Assembly: GCA_005879095.1 (NCBI GenBank) | Contig: VBLM01000582.1 | Span: 1-5,571, forward strand | DNA length: 5,571 bases | Source: Deltaproteobacteria bacterium | GTDB lineage: Bacteria; Myxococcota; Myxococcia; Myxococcales; 40CM-4-68-19 | Direction of reading: 5' to 3' | Part shown: one piece after another, positions 1 to 5,571 of the stretch | Position numbering within the stretch: position 1 is the first letter of the stretch | Layout of the letters: each line of letters starts with the position of its first letter | Notes under the pieces: generated by a model | Databases searched by the model: none | The model's input: the letters and a program-made list of their open reading frames with translations, nothing else | Told to the model about the DNA's origin: nothing | Made by a program: the position numbers and the translations under genes

Positions 1-814
1 TGCTCCGCGCAGCCAGCAGCTCGCTCTGCGTCCAGAGGACGATCTTCCGGTACCCGGCCTCGCGCGCAAACCGCACGCACTCCGCCACCAGCCGCCGCCC
101 GATGCCGAGGCCGCGCGCGTGCGGCTCGACCAGGAGCAGCCGCAGCTTGGCGATCGTCGCGCTCTGCCGGACGAGGAACACCGACCCCAGCCGTTCCCCG
201 TCGCGCTCGGCGATCCAGCACCGCTCCCGGGCGGAATCGAAGTTTTGTACAAAACTCGCAACGATGCCCGCGACCAGCGCCTCGAAGCGTTCGTCGTAGC
301 GCCACTCCTGCCAATACAGCTCGCCGTGGCGCTGCACGACCCAGCCCATGTCGCCCGGCCGGTGCGGGCGCAGCACGACCTCGGAAGCCGGCGCGGCCGC
401 GCCGAGCAACGACTCGATCGTCCGCATCGACTGCACCAGCCGGGCCTGTTCCGGAGCCGGCAGCCGCTCGATGAGCGCCGCGACCTCTTCGCTCGAGCGC
501 CGCTCCAAGGGCGCCAGCACGGCGCGGCCCTTTGGCGTCAGCGAGAGGAACCGGACGCGGCCGTCGTCGGGCGACACCGCCGCCGCGAGCAGCCGCAGCT
601 TCCCGAAGCGCCGCAGGATGCGGCTGAGGTAGCCCGCGTCGAGCCCGAGGTCGCGGCAGAGATCGGTGGCGGTTGGCCGCTCGCGGTGGGCCAGCTCGTA
701 CAGCACGCGCACTTCGGTCAAGGAGAACGCGCTGTCGAGCAGATTTTCCTGAAGGACGCCGATGGTCCGCGTGTAGAACCGGTTGAACCCCCGGACTTCG
801 TCGACGGCGTCCAT
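1..814 (-). CDS. MarR-family regulator fused to GNAT acetyltransferase (3' partial)
   Basis: I translated the minus strand by hand: an open frame of 271 codons runs from ATG at 814 to the window edge without a stop, so the C-terminus is missing (perhaps 30-45 residues, judging by the usual size of this fusion). Residues about 1-140 are a MarR-type winged helix-turn-helix. The recognition region is near 48-71 (key stretch GYLSRILRRF), followed by the wing SPDDGRVRFLSLTPKGR at 81-97. Residues about 146-271 are a GNAT domain with the acetyl-CoA motif ARGLGIGRRL at 233-242 and a strand-helix region ending LWTQSELLAAR. This is a known bifunctional architecture; the acetylation substrate is unknown. 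The start fits the family's opening (FNRFYTR near residue 10). No Shine-Dalgarno precedes it, and the predicted -10 ends 7 bases before the ATG, so the mRNA may be leaderless. The regulator probably binds the palindrome at 834-854. Confidence 0.93.
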   Translation of the reverse strand, partial: MDAVDEVRGFNRFYTRTIGVLQENLLDSAFSLTEVRVLYELAHRERPTATDLCRDLGLDAGYLSRILRRFGKLRLLAAAVSPDDGRVRFLSLTPKGRAVLAPLERRSSEEVAALIERLPAPEQARLVQSMRTIESLLGAAAPASEVVLRPHRPGDMGWVVQRHGELYWQEWRYDERFEALVAGIVASFVQNFDSARERCWIAERDGERLGSVFLVRQSATIAKLRLLLVEPHARGLGIGRRLVAECVRFAREAGYRKIVLWTQSELLAARS

Positions 815-821
815 GTAGCGG

Positions 822-850
822 GTTAGAGCGCGGATAGTTGACGGAGTCAA
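822..850 (-). promoter_or_regulatory. Putative promoter of the MarR-GNAT gene
   Basis: On the minus strand a TTGACT element (850-845; 5 of 6 to the sigma-70 -35 consensus) is followed after exactly 17 bases by TCTAAC (827-822; 4 of 6 to the -10). Only 7 bases separate the -10 from the ATG at 814, which puts the expected transcript start at or next to the start codon. The -35 is inside the palindrome at 834-854, an arrangement expected for autorepression. The -10 match is modest. Confidence 0.5.
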
Positions 851-854
851 CCAT
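834..854. promoter_or_regulatory. Palindromic operator, probably for the MarR-GNAT regulator
   Basis: The plus strand reads ATAGTTGAC, then GGA, then GTCAACCAT. The 9-base arms match at 8 of 9 positions and the inner 6 bases (GTTGAC/GTCAAC) are perfect. The size and symmetry are typical of MarR dimer operators. It lies 20 bases upstream of the MarR-GNAT start and covers that gene's putative -35, so binding should block transcription. It also lies 38 bases before the small divergent gene. The repeat is seen directly; that this protein binds it is inferred. Confidence 0.72.
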
Positions 855-891
855 CGCTGCCCGCGGATGAGCGGCTCCTTAGCTTTTCCAC

Positions 892-1137
892 ATGGAACCC
901 TTCAGCCTGCTGGCGGCGCTCGCCCTCCTGGCTGCCCCGACGCAGCCGCAATCGGTCCCCCCGACGCAGCGGCCCGAAGACGTGCCGGCGCACACCAGCC
1001 CGTACTCGACGTTCGGCCAGCCGCACGCCCGCCGGCCGGCCGGCAAGCGGCCCAGCGCGCGTCTCCGGTGCAACGACGGCACGGTCCACAAGGGCACCGC
1101 GAAGGTCTGCGAGGGCCACGGCGGCGTGAAGCGCTAG
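892..1137 (+). CDS. Small secreted-type protein with DUF3761-like C-terminal motif
   Basis: This is an 81-residue protein. It opens with a hydrophobic stretch (SLLAALALLAAP, residues 5-16) that looks like a short signal peptide without the usual basic n-region. A Pro/Thr/Gln-rich linker follows (17-55). The C-terminus has two cysteines in the pattern RCNDGT (59-64) and VCEGHGGV (72-79). The spacing C-x-DGT ... C-x-x-HGGV resembles the DUF3761 family, small exported bacterial proteins of unknown function; the cysteines (C60, C73) could form a disulfide outside the cytoplasm. No clear Shine-Dalgarno precedes the ATG at 892, but no better in-frame start is nearby. Its stop is 20 bases before the first YeeE gene on the same strand, so co-transcription is likely. 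The family link rests on the short motif only. Confidence 0.66.
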   Translation: MEPFSLLAALALLAAPTQPQSVPPTQRPEDVPAHTSPYSTFGQPHARRPAGKRPSARLRCNDGTVHKGTAKVCEGHGGVKR

Positions 1138-1157
1138 AACCCGCTTATGATGCGGGC

Positions 1158-1568
1158 ATGTCTTCGGTTCCTGCGGCCCTCCTCGGCGGCGCGCTGATCG
1201 GCCTCGCCGCCTCGCTCCTCCTCCTCTTGAACGGCCGGGTCGCCGGCATCACCGGCATCGTCGCCGGCCTGGCCGGCCGCGACGCTCTCTGGCGCGTGCT
1301 CTTCGTCGGCGGAATGGTCCTGGCCGGCGCAGCGGTCGGCCATCTCCTGCCCGGCAGCCTCCAGGTCACCGTTCACCTTCCGGCGGGCACGCTGATCGCC
1401 GGCGGACTGCTGGTCGGTTTCGGCACCCGGCTCGCCAACGGCTGCACCAGCGGGCACGGCGTGTGCGGCATCGCCCGGCTCTCGAAGCGCTCGATCGCGG
1501 CCACGCTCGTCTTCATGTCGGCCGGCGTGTTGACGGTCTTCGTCGTCCGCCACCTGGTGCACGCATGA
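1158..1568 (+). CDS. YeeE/YedE-type sulfur-transport membrane protein, first half
   Basis: This is a 136-residue, almost wholly hydrophobic protein with about four membrane segments (near 6-38, 46-64, 78-90 and 112-132). The signature is at 87-110, GFGTRLANGCTSGHGVCG, with C96 and C103 in the GCTSGHGVCG core. In YeeE/YedE proteins such conserved cysteines are linked to passing thiosulfate or related sulfur through the membrane. Single-chain YeeE has about 350 residues; here, as in the common two-gene form, the halves are separate, and the second follows at once with its ATG overlapping this TGA. I chose the ATG at 1158 because it leaves a normal N-terminus; the open frame extends upstream to 867, but that part overlaps the small upstream gene and has no membrane character. 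No strong Shine-Dalgarno is visible. The transported compound is inferred from the family. Confidence 0.9.
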   Translation: MSSVPAALLGGALIGLAASLLLLLNGRVAGITGIVAGLAGRDALWRVLFVGGMVLAGAAVGHLLPGSLQVTVHLPAGTLIAGGLLVGFGTRLANGCTSGHGVCGIARLSKRSIAATLVFMSAGVLTVFVVRHLVHA

Positions 1569-2032
1569 AGCTGCTGCTCTCCGCGTTCGGATGTGGCGCG
1601 CTGTTCGGCCTGGGTCTCGCGGTCTCCGGTATGGGTCAGCCGCAGAAGATCATGGGATTTCTTGATATTTTCGGCGCGTTCGACCCGACGCTCGCGTTCG
1701 TGATGGCAGCGGCGGTGGGCGTCCACTTCATCGGGCAGCGCATCGCGCGCCGGTTCAAGGCGCCGCTGCTGGTGCCGGCGTTTCCGACGTACGAGTTTAC
1801 CCGCGTCGATCGGCGGCTGGTGATCGGCTCGCTCGTCTTCGGCACCGGCTGGGGCATGGTCGGCTTCTGCCCCGCTCCCGGCATCATCTCGGCCGGCTTT
1901 GGCACCCGCGAAGGCCTGCTCTTCGTCCCCTCGATGCTCGTCGGCATGGCCATCTTCCACGGGATGGAGACGCTGCGCTCCCGCGCGCTCACCGACGAGA
2001 CCGGCGCGCCCGCGCCTAGCGCCGCAAAATGA
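1565..2032 (+). CDS. YeeE/YedE-type (DUF6691-like) sulfur-transport membrane protein, second half
   Basis: This is a 155-residue membrane protein starting in the ATGA overlap with the previous gene, which implies translational coupling and a heteromeric partner. Family features in order: a first hydrophobic segment with GLGLAVSGM (15-23) leading to KIMGFLDIFGAFDP (28-41); a second segment near 42-57; a basic loop (58-84); then GTGWGMVGFCPAPG (93-106), whose C102 is the conserved sulfur-handling cysteine; and a last segment near 117-131. The C-terminal tail (138-155) is polar. Together with the upstream gene it makes the complement of one full-length YeeE-type transporter. No sulfur regulator, rhodanese or persulfide dioxygenase gene is next to it, although such neighbours are common, so thiosulfate import is a family-level guess. 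Its last 17 bases overlap the 3' end of argF on the other strand. Confidence 0.9.
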   Translation: MKLLLSAFGCGALFGLGLAVSGMGQPQKIMGFLDIFGAFDPTLAFVMAAAVGVHFIGQRIARRFKAPLLVPAFPTYEFTRVDRRLVIGSLVFGTGWGMVGFCPAPGIISAGFGTREGLLFVPSMLVGMAIFHGMETLRSRALTDETGAPAPSAAK

Positions 2033-2900
2033 GATGTTCGAGCAGCGCTTTCTGCACGTGCAGGCGATTTTCGGCTTCTTCGAAGACCGCGCTGTGCGGC
2101 CCGTCGATGACTCCGGCCGAGATCTCTTCCCCGCGGTGCGCCGGCAGGCAGTGCAGCACGATCGCCTGCGGCCTGGCCTTCGCGACCATCGCCTCGTCGA
2201 CCGTGTAGGCCGAGAGCGCCTGAAGCCGCGCCTTCGTTTCCGCCTCCTGCCCCATGCTCGTCCACACGTCGGTGACCACCACGTCCGCGCCTTGCATCGC
2301 CTCCGCCGGATTCGCAGTCACGCGCGCGCCGCGCAGCTCGGCAGCGGGCGGCCGATAGCCTTCCGGCGCCGCCAGCCGCAGCGAGAAGCCGAAGATCGGC
2401 GCCGCCTCGCAGAACGACCGCGCCATGTTCGACCCGCAGTCGCCGACGAAGACGATGGTCTTGCCCGCGACCTCGCCGAGCTTTTCCTCGACGGTGAAGA
2501 GGTCGGCGAGGACCTGCACCGGGTGTCCGCCGTCGGAAAGCCCGTTGATCACCGGCACTGTCGCAGCGGCAGCGAACGCCTTCAGCCGCTCGTCGCCGTG
2601 GGTGCGGAACATGATCGCGTCGACGTAGCGCGAGGCCACGCGCGCCGTGTCCTCCAGCGTCTCGCCGCGCGCGATCTGGCTCTCCTGCATCGGCAGCGTG
2701 ATCGCGTGCCCGCCGAGCTGGCCGATGGACGCCTCGAACGAGATGCGGGTCCTGGTCGAGGCCTTCTCGAACAACAGCAGCAGCGACCGCCCTTCGAGCG
2801 TCCGCTGCCGGCGGTTCGCCTTCAGCTCGTGTGCACGGCGGAAGAGCAGCAGATGCTCGTCGGAGGAGAGATCGGACAGCGTCAGGAAATCGCGCTTCAC
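2016..2900 (-). CDS. argF: Ornithine carbamoyltransferase
   Basis: This 294-residue cytoplasmic enzyme transfers the carbamoyl group of carbamoyl phosphate to ornithine, giving citrulline. Diagnostic motifs are all present: the carbamoyl-phosphate loop EKASTRTR (45-52), RTH (99-101), HPVQ (126-129; a Cys is frequent where this has Val), the ornithine-binding DVWTSMGQE (211-219) and HCLPAH (250-255). The SMG loop and HCLPA favour ornithine over N-acetylornithine or aspartate as substrate. The C-terminus AENRLHVQKALL (276-287) is also typical. The start is a GTG at 2900 inside a GTGA overlap with the end of argH, preceded by a strong Shine-Dalgarno (GAGGAGG, 2914-2908, 7 bases upstream). It is the last gene of argG-argH-argF. 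Its TAG stop is inside the convergent YeeE-type gene, so there is no room for an intergenic terminator. Confidence 0.97.
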   Translation of the reverse strand: MKRDFLTLSDLSSDEHLLLFRRAHELKANRRQRTLEGRSLLLLFEKASTRTRISFEASIGQLGGHAITLPMQESQIARGETLEDTARVASRYVDAIMFRTHGDERLKAFAAAATVPVINGLSDGGHPVQVLADLFTVEEKLGEVAGKTIVFVGDCGSNMARSFCEAAPIFGFSLRLAAPEGYRPPAAELRGARVTANPAEAMQGADVVVTDVWTSMGQEAETKARLQALSAYTVDEAMVAKARPQAIVLHCLPAHRGEEISAGVIDGPHSAVFEEAENRLHVQKALLEHLILRR

Positions 2901-4251
2901 AGGGCGGCCTCCTCGAGTTCGCGCAACAGCTGATCGAGACGCGGCGTGTGCGCGCTGAGCGAATCGGCCTGGTGCGCCCGCTCGCGCAGGAACTGACGGC
3001 GTCGGCGGCGCCGAGCACGGTTGCGGAAAAGCGCGAATCGATCTGCTGCGCCAGCTGTAGCGGCGCTTTCGACAAAGAGACGCCTGTTTCCGCGCACTTG
3101 CGCACCAGCGCTCCGGTCAGCTTGTACGCCGTCCGGAACGGTACGCCCGCCTGCGCCAGCGCCTCGGCGATGTCGGTGGCGGCCGTCGCGCCGTCCTCCA
3201 GCGCGGCGCGGCCTCGCTGCGGATTGAACTTGATGCGGCTGAGCCCGAGCCGCAGCATCCGCAGGACCGAGATCAGGAGCGGCCCGGTCTCGAGCACCGG
3301 CTGCCGGTCTTCCTGCAGGTCGCGGTTGTACCCGCCGGGAAGCCCTTTCACGGTGACGAGCAGCGCCGTGAGGTTCCCGACCGCCCGGCCGCACTTGCCG
3401 CGGATCAGCTCGAACAGGTCGGGATTGCGCTTCTGCGGCATCATCGACGAGCCCATCGCGATCTCGTCGTCGAGCGTGACGAAGCCGAACTCGGAAGTAG
3501 AGAAATCGATCACGTCGGTCGCAACGCGGCTGGCGTGAATCAGCACGCGAACCGCGCCGTAGGCGAAATCGAGAGCGAAATCGCGATCTCCGACGGTGTC
3601 GAGGCCGTTCGCGGTGATGCTGCCGAAGTGCAGCAGCTTGCGCACCAGGTGCCGATCGATCGGCAGCGACGTCCCCGCCAGCGCGCCGACGCCGAGCGGC
3701 AAGTCCGACGGCGGATGCAGCCGGCGCAGATCGCGCTGGAACATCGCGCCCCACGCGCAGAGGTAGTACGCCGCGCTGACCGGCTGCGCGCGCTGACGAT
3801 GCGTGTACCCGGGCAGGAGCGTGTCGCGCTCGCGCTCGGCCCGATCGGCCAGCTCTTTCAAGAGCAGCGACATCTCCAGCAGCGCGAGCGCGCACTGCTC
3901 GCGGACGTGCAGCCGCAGGTCGAGCGCGATCTGATCGTTCCGCGAGCGCGCCGTGTGCAGCATGCCGGCTTCCTCGCCGAGCGCCCGCGTCAGCAGCGTC
4001 TCGACCGCCATGTGCACGTCTTCCTCGTCGGGCAACGGCTTGTCGAAGACGAGTAGAAGCTCGTCGCGGATCCGCGCCGCCGTCTCGCGCGGGACGATCC
4101 CGGTCCGCGCGAGCATGATCAAGTGCGCCAGCGAGCCGATCACGTCCTCCTTCAGCAGCGCCCTGTCGAGCGGCAGCGAGCTGGAGAACGCGAGCACCTC
4201 GGGCAGGAGCGTCGCTCCCCCCGAGGCTGCGCCGGCGCCGACGATGCTCAC
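2897..4251 (-). CDS. argH: Argininosuccinate lyase, with an apparent one-base frameshift near the 3' end
   Basis: This enzyme splits argininosuccinate into arginine and fumarate. The frame from GTG at 4251 gives residues 1-418 with the family motifs HTARSRNDQ (99-107; usually HTGRSRNDQ), GYTHRQRAQP (148-157, with H151 as likely catalytic histidine), the fumarase/lyase signature GSSMMPQKRNPD (267-278, with the catalytic serine) and KGLPGGYNRDLQED (302-315). After about residue 418 (near 2996) this frame becomes Arg/Ser/Cys-rich nonsense and stays open to 1636. The adjacent frame carries a sensible helical tail of 32 residues (QFLRERAHQ ... LLRELEEAAL) ending at TGA 2899-2897, which forms the GTGA overlap with argF. 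Joined, the protein has about 451 residues, the normal size. The N-terminus lacks the WGGRF motif of many homologues. The start overlaps the argG stop, with no strong Shine-Dalgarno, so translation probably depends on coupling. Identity is certain; intactness is not. Confidence 0.9.
2908..2914 (-). promoter_or_regulatory. Strong Shine-Dalgarno of argF inside the argH 3' end
   Basis: The minus strand reads GAGGAGG, then 7 bases, then the GTG start of argF. This fixes the argF start at 2900. It also shows that argF can recruit ribosomes itself as well as by coupling to argH termination, which matters because argH appears frameshifted. Confidence 0.8.
2990..3010 (-). other. argH: Probable frameshift point in argH
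   Basis: On the minus strand the first frame reads ...GCC GAC GCC GTC AGT TCC, while the family-like tail needs CAG TTC CTG CGC starting at the C of GTC (2995). One base is therefore missing in this neighbourhood, or a -1 shift would be required. The surroundings are GCC/GAC repeats without a homopolymer, and no X-XXY-YYZ slippery heptamer is visible. The exact position can be placed only to within a few codons. Confidence 0.78.
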
Positions 4252-5453
4252 TTGTCGATGCCGCCGTGCTGCCTGCTGAACTCCTGCAGCTGGAGCCCGA
4301 GCAGGTGGATGAAGCCTTCAGCGGCGCGGTGGTCAAACCGATCTTCGACGCCGTACGTGGAGAGCGCGTGGTTGTACAGGCCGTGCGGCGAGCTGCGGCC
4401 GACCACCCGCATCGAGCCCTTGTACAGCTTGAGCGTCACCTCGCCGTTCACCGTCTGCGCGAGGCTGTCGTTGAACGCCTGCAGGGCGAGGCGCAGCGGG
4501 CTGAACCAGAAGCCCTCGTAGGTCAGCTGCGCAAATCGCTGATCCAACTGCGATTTCACCCGCAGCGCGTCGCCCATGATGGTGAACCGCTCGATCTCCT
4601 GGTGCGCGCAGATCAGCGCCACCGACGCGGGGCATTCGTAGGTCTCGCGGCTCTTGATGCCGACCACACGGTCCTCCATCAGATCGATCCGGCCGACGCC
4701 GTGCAGACCCGCGATCTCTCCGACCTTCGCGATCAGCGCCGCCGGCGAGAGCTTCTCGCCATTCACCGTGACCGGCAGGCCGGCCGCGAATCCGATCTTC
4801 AAATACGCAGGCGCAGCGGGCGCGTCCTCGATGCTCTTCGTCCAGGCGAACGCGGCCTCGGGCGGCTCCTGCGCGACGTCCTCGAGCACGCCGCCCTCGA
4901 TGCTGCGGCCCCACAGATTCTCGTCGATGGAGAAGATGCTCTTCTTCGTCGTCGGCACCTCGATGCCGTGCTTGGCCGCGTACTCCATCGCCGCGTCGCG
5001 GGTGATATTCCGTTCGCGCTGCGGGGCGAGAATCTTCAACTCCGGCGCCATGCCTTTCACGGCGAGATCGAAGCGGACCTGATCGTTGCCCTTGCCGGTC
5101 GCGCCATGGGCCACCGCCGTTGCGCCGTGCTTGCGCGCCGCCGCGACCAGATGTTTCGCGATCAGCGGCCGCGACAGCGCCGCCGACAGCGGATAGACGC
5201 CCTGATACAGGGCATTCGCCTGCAGCGCCGGGAAGCAGAACTGCGTAGCGAATTCCTCTTTTGCATCGACGACTTCCGTCGCGATCGCGCCGGCCTTGCG
5301 GGCCTTTTCGCGCAGCTTTTCGTGGTCCTTCGACTCGCCCACGTCCGCGTGGCAGGCGATGACGTCATACCGGTACTCATCGGTGAGAATGCGGACCAGC
5401 ACGCTGGTGTCGAGTCCACCGCTATACGCCAGAACGACCTTTTGCCTTGTCAT
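4248..5453 (-). CDS. argG: Argininosuccinate synthase
   Basis: This 401-residue cytoplasmic enzyme joins citrulline and aspartate using ATP (which ends as AMP and pyrophosphate) to give argininosuccinate. The length is normal for the shorter, common type of ArgG. Motifs: the N-type ATP pyrophosphatase loop AYSGGLDTS (9-17), HGATGKGNDQVRF (116-128) for ATP/citrulline/aspartate binding, SIDENLWGRSIEGG (175-188), and GRIDLMEDRVVGIKSRE (254-270) with TYECP directly after. The start is ATG at 5453 with a good Shine-Dalgarno (GGAG at 5462-5459, five A bases from the ATG). It is the first gene of the argG-argH-argF operon, and its TGA overlaps the argH GTG by four bases. No truncation or unusual residue is seen. 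I see no ARG-box-like operator in the 118 upstream bases, but the window ends there. Confidence 0.98.
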   Translation of the reverse strand: MTRQKVVLAYSGGLDTSVLVRILTDEYRYDVIACHADVGESKDHEKLREKARKAGAIATEVVDAKEEFATQFCFPALQANALYQGVYPLSAALSRPLIAKHLVAAARKHGATAVAHGATGKGNDQVRFDLAVKGMAPELKILAPQRERNITRDAAMEYAAKHGIEVPTTKKSIFSIDENLWGRSIEGGVLEDVAQEPPEAAFAWTKSIEDAPAAPAYLKIGFAAGLPVTVNGEKLSPAALIAKVGEIAGLHGVGRIDLMEDRVVGIKSRETYECPASVALICAHQEIERFTIMGDALRVKSQLDQRFAQLTYEGFWFSPLRLALQAFNDSLAQTVNGEVTLKLYKGSMRVVGRSSPHGLYNHALSTYGVEDRFDHRAAEGFIHLLGLQLQEFSRQHGGIDK

Positions 5454-5458
5454 TTTTT

Positions 5459-5462
5459 CTCC
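5459..5462 (-). promoter_or_regulatory. Shine-Dalgarno of argG
   Basis: GGAG on the minus strand, separated by AAAAA from the ATG at 5453. It supports this start, and it is the only leader-type ribosome site in the operon. Confidence 0.8.
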
Positions 5463-5501
5463 AATCCGAAAACCCTATCCCCGCCGCAACCCTCGATGTC
5501 C

Positions 5502-5546
5502 GGCGCCTGCGGCGCCTCCACCAGGGTGGAGCTCGCTCCCCCCTGG
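5502..5546. repeat. Two adjacent hairpins upstream of argG
   Basis: Plus-strand arms CCAGGGTGGAGC (5521-5532) and GCTCCCCCCTGG (5535-5546) form a 12-base stem with one mismatch and a 2-base loop. Next to it, GGCGCC (5502-5507) and GGCGCC (5511-5516) form a 6-base stem with a 3-base loop. A third, competing pairing is CTCCACC (5516-5522) with GGTGGAG (5525-5531). No T-run follows on the minus strand, so this is not a classic terminator for argG-direction transcription. It may be a dispersed intergenic repeat, a leader structure for argG, or a terminator for the unseen neighbour. The symmetry is seen; the role is unknown. Confidence 0.6.
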
Positions 5547-5571
5547 ACCCCCCAAAAGGTGCTCATGTGAG

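Noticed and set aside
119..826. Plus-strand open frame of 235 codons opposite the MarR-GNAT gene
   Set aside because: The minus-strand frame carries clear MarR and GNAT motifs; the plus-strand translation is low-complexity Arg/Pro/Gln sequence.
867..1568. Longer version of the first YeeE-type protein starting at 867
   Set aside because: The added 97 residues overlap the small upstream gene and are Pro/Arg/Ala-rich with no membrane character; the family-like start is at 1158.
1373..1960. Minus-strand open frame opposite the YeeE pair
   Set aside because: Composition is Glu/Arg/Ala-rich antisense with no motif, opposite two well-supported membrane proteins.
2016..2900. N-acetylornithine or aspartate carbamoyltransferase instead of ArgF
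   Set aside because: The DxxxSMG loop, HCLPAH and STRTR motifs together point to ornithine carbamoyltransferase.
2990..3010. Programmed -1 ribosomal frameshift in argH
   Set aside because: The direction would fit, but there is no slippery heptamer or obvious downstream stimulatory structure, and argH is not known to use one. A lost base is simpler.
1636..4251. Open frame of 871 codons on the minus strand as a single fusion protein
   Set aside because: Only residues 1-418 look like protein (ArgH). The rest is the wrong frame of argF and the antisense of the YeeE gene, Arg/Ala-rich and without family motifs. It results from the frameshift and high GC.
4266..5570. Long plus-strand open frame of 434 codons opposite argG
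   Set aside because: Arg/Leu/Asp-rich antisense shadow of argG, which has every expected motif on the other strand.
5454..5571. ARG-box operator or sigma-70 promoter for argG
   Set aside because: I looked for AT-rich palindromic ARG-box halves and for -35/-10 pairs. The leader is GC-rich with only weak partial matches, so I do not call either.

Overview
This is a 5.6 kb, gene-dense piece of a chromosome from a high-GC bacterium (by eye about two thirds G+C, with long meaningless open frames opposite the real genes). The gene set is bacterial housekeeping plus common accessory genes. The ArgH/ArgF sequence style and the MarR-GNAT fusion would fit a soil Acidobacteriota (Vicinamibacteria-like) or similar lineage, but this is an impression; nothing in the window fixes the taxonomy. 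There are no tRNA or rRNA genes, CRISPR arrays, insertion sequences or phage genes.

Layout. (1) 1-814, minus strand: a MarR-type winged-helix regulator fused to a GNAT acetyltransferase, 3' end cut off by the window edge. Just upstream (834-854) is a near-perfect palindrome with 9-base arms, over a plausible -35 element: a likely autoregulatory operator. (2) 892-2032, plus strand: a small secreted-type protein with a DUF3761-like C-terminal motif (892-1137), then two half-size YeeE/YedE-type sulfur-transport membrane proteins whose stop and start codons overlap (1158-1568 and 1565-2032). (3) 2016-5453, minus strand: an arginine operon read argG -> argH -> argF. Both internal junctions are 4-base GTGA overlaps with GTG starts. 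Its last gene runs tail to tail into the second YeeE gene with a 17-base overlap. (4) 5454-5571: argG leader with a good Shine-Dalgarno and two strong adjacent hairpins.

How the genes work together. ArgF makes citrulline from ornithine and carbamoyl phosphate, ArgG joins citrulline to aspartate, and ArgH splits argininosuccinate to arginine and fumarate, so the operon holds the last three steps of arginine synthesis. The YeeE pair probably imports thiosulfate or a related sulfur species. The MarR-GNAT protein probably represses its own promoter and might also affect the divergent genes.

The most important anomaly is in argH: about 33 codons before its expected stop the reading frame shifts by one base (near 2990-3010). 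Read literally, the frame runs on for 871 codons through argF and into the antisense of the YeeE gene. A single-base sequencing or assembly deletion, or a real recent frameshift, are the leading explanations. I see no convincing new biological system here.
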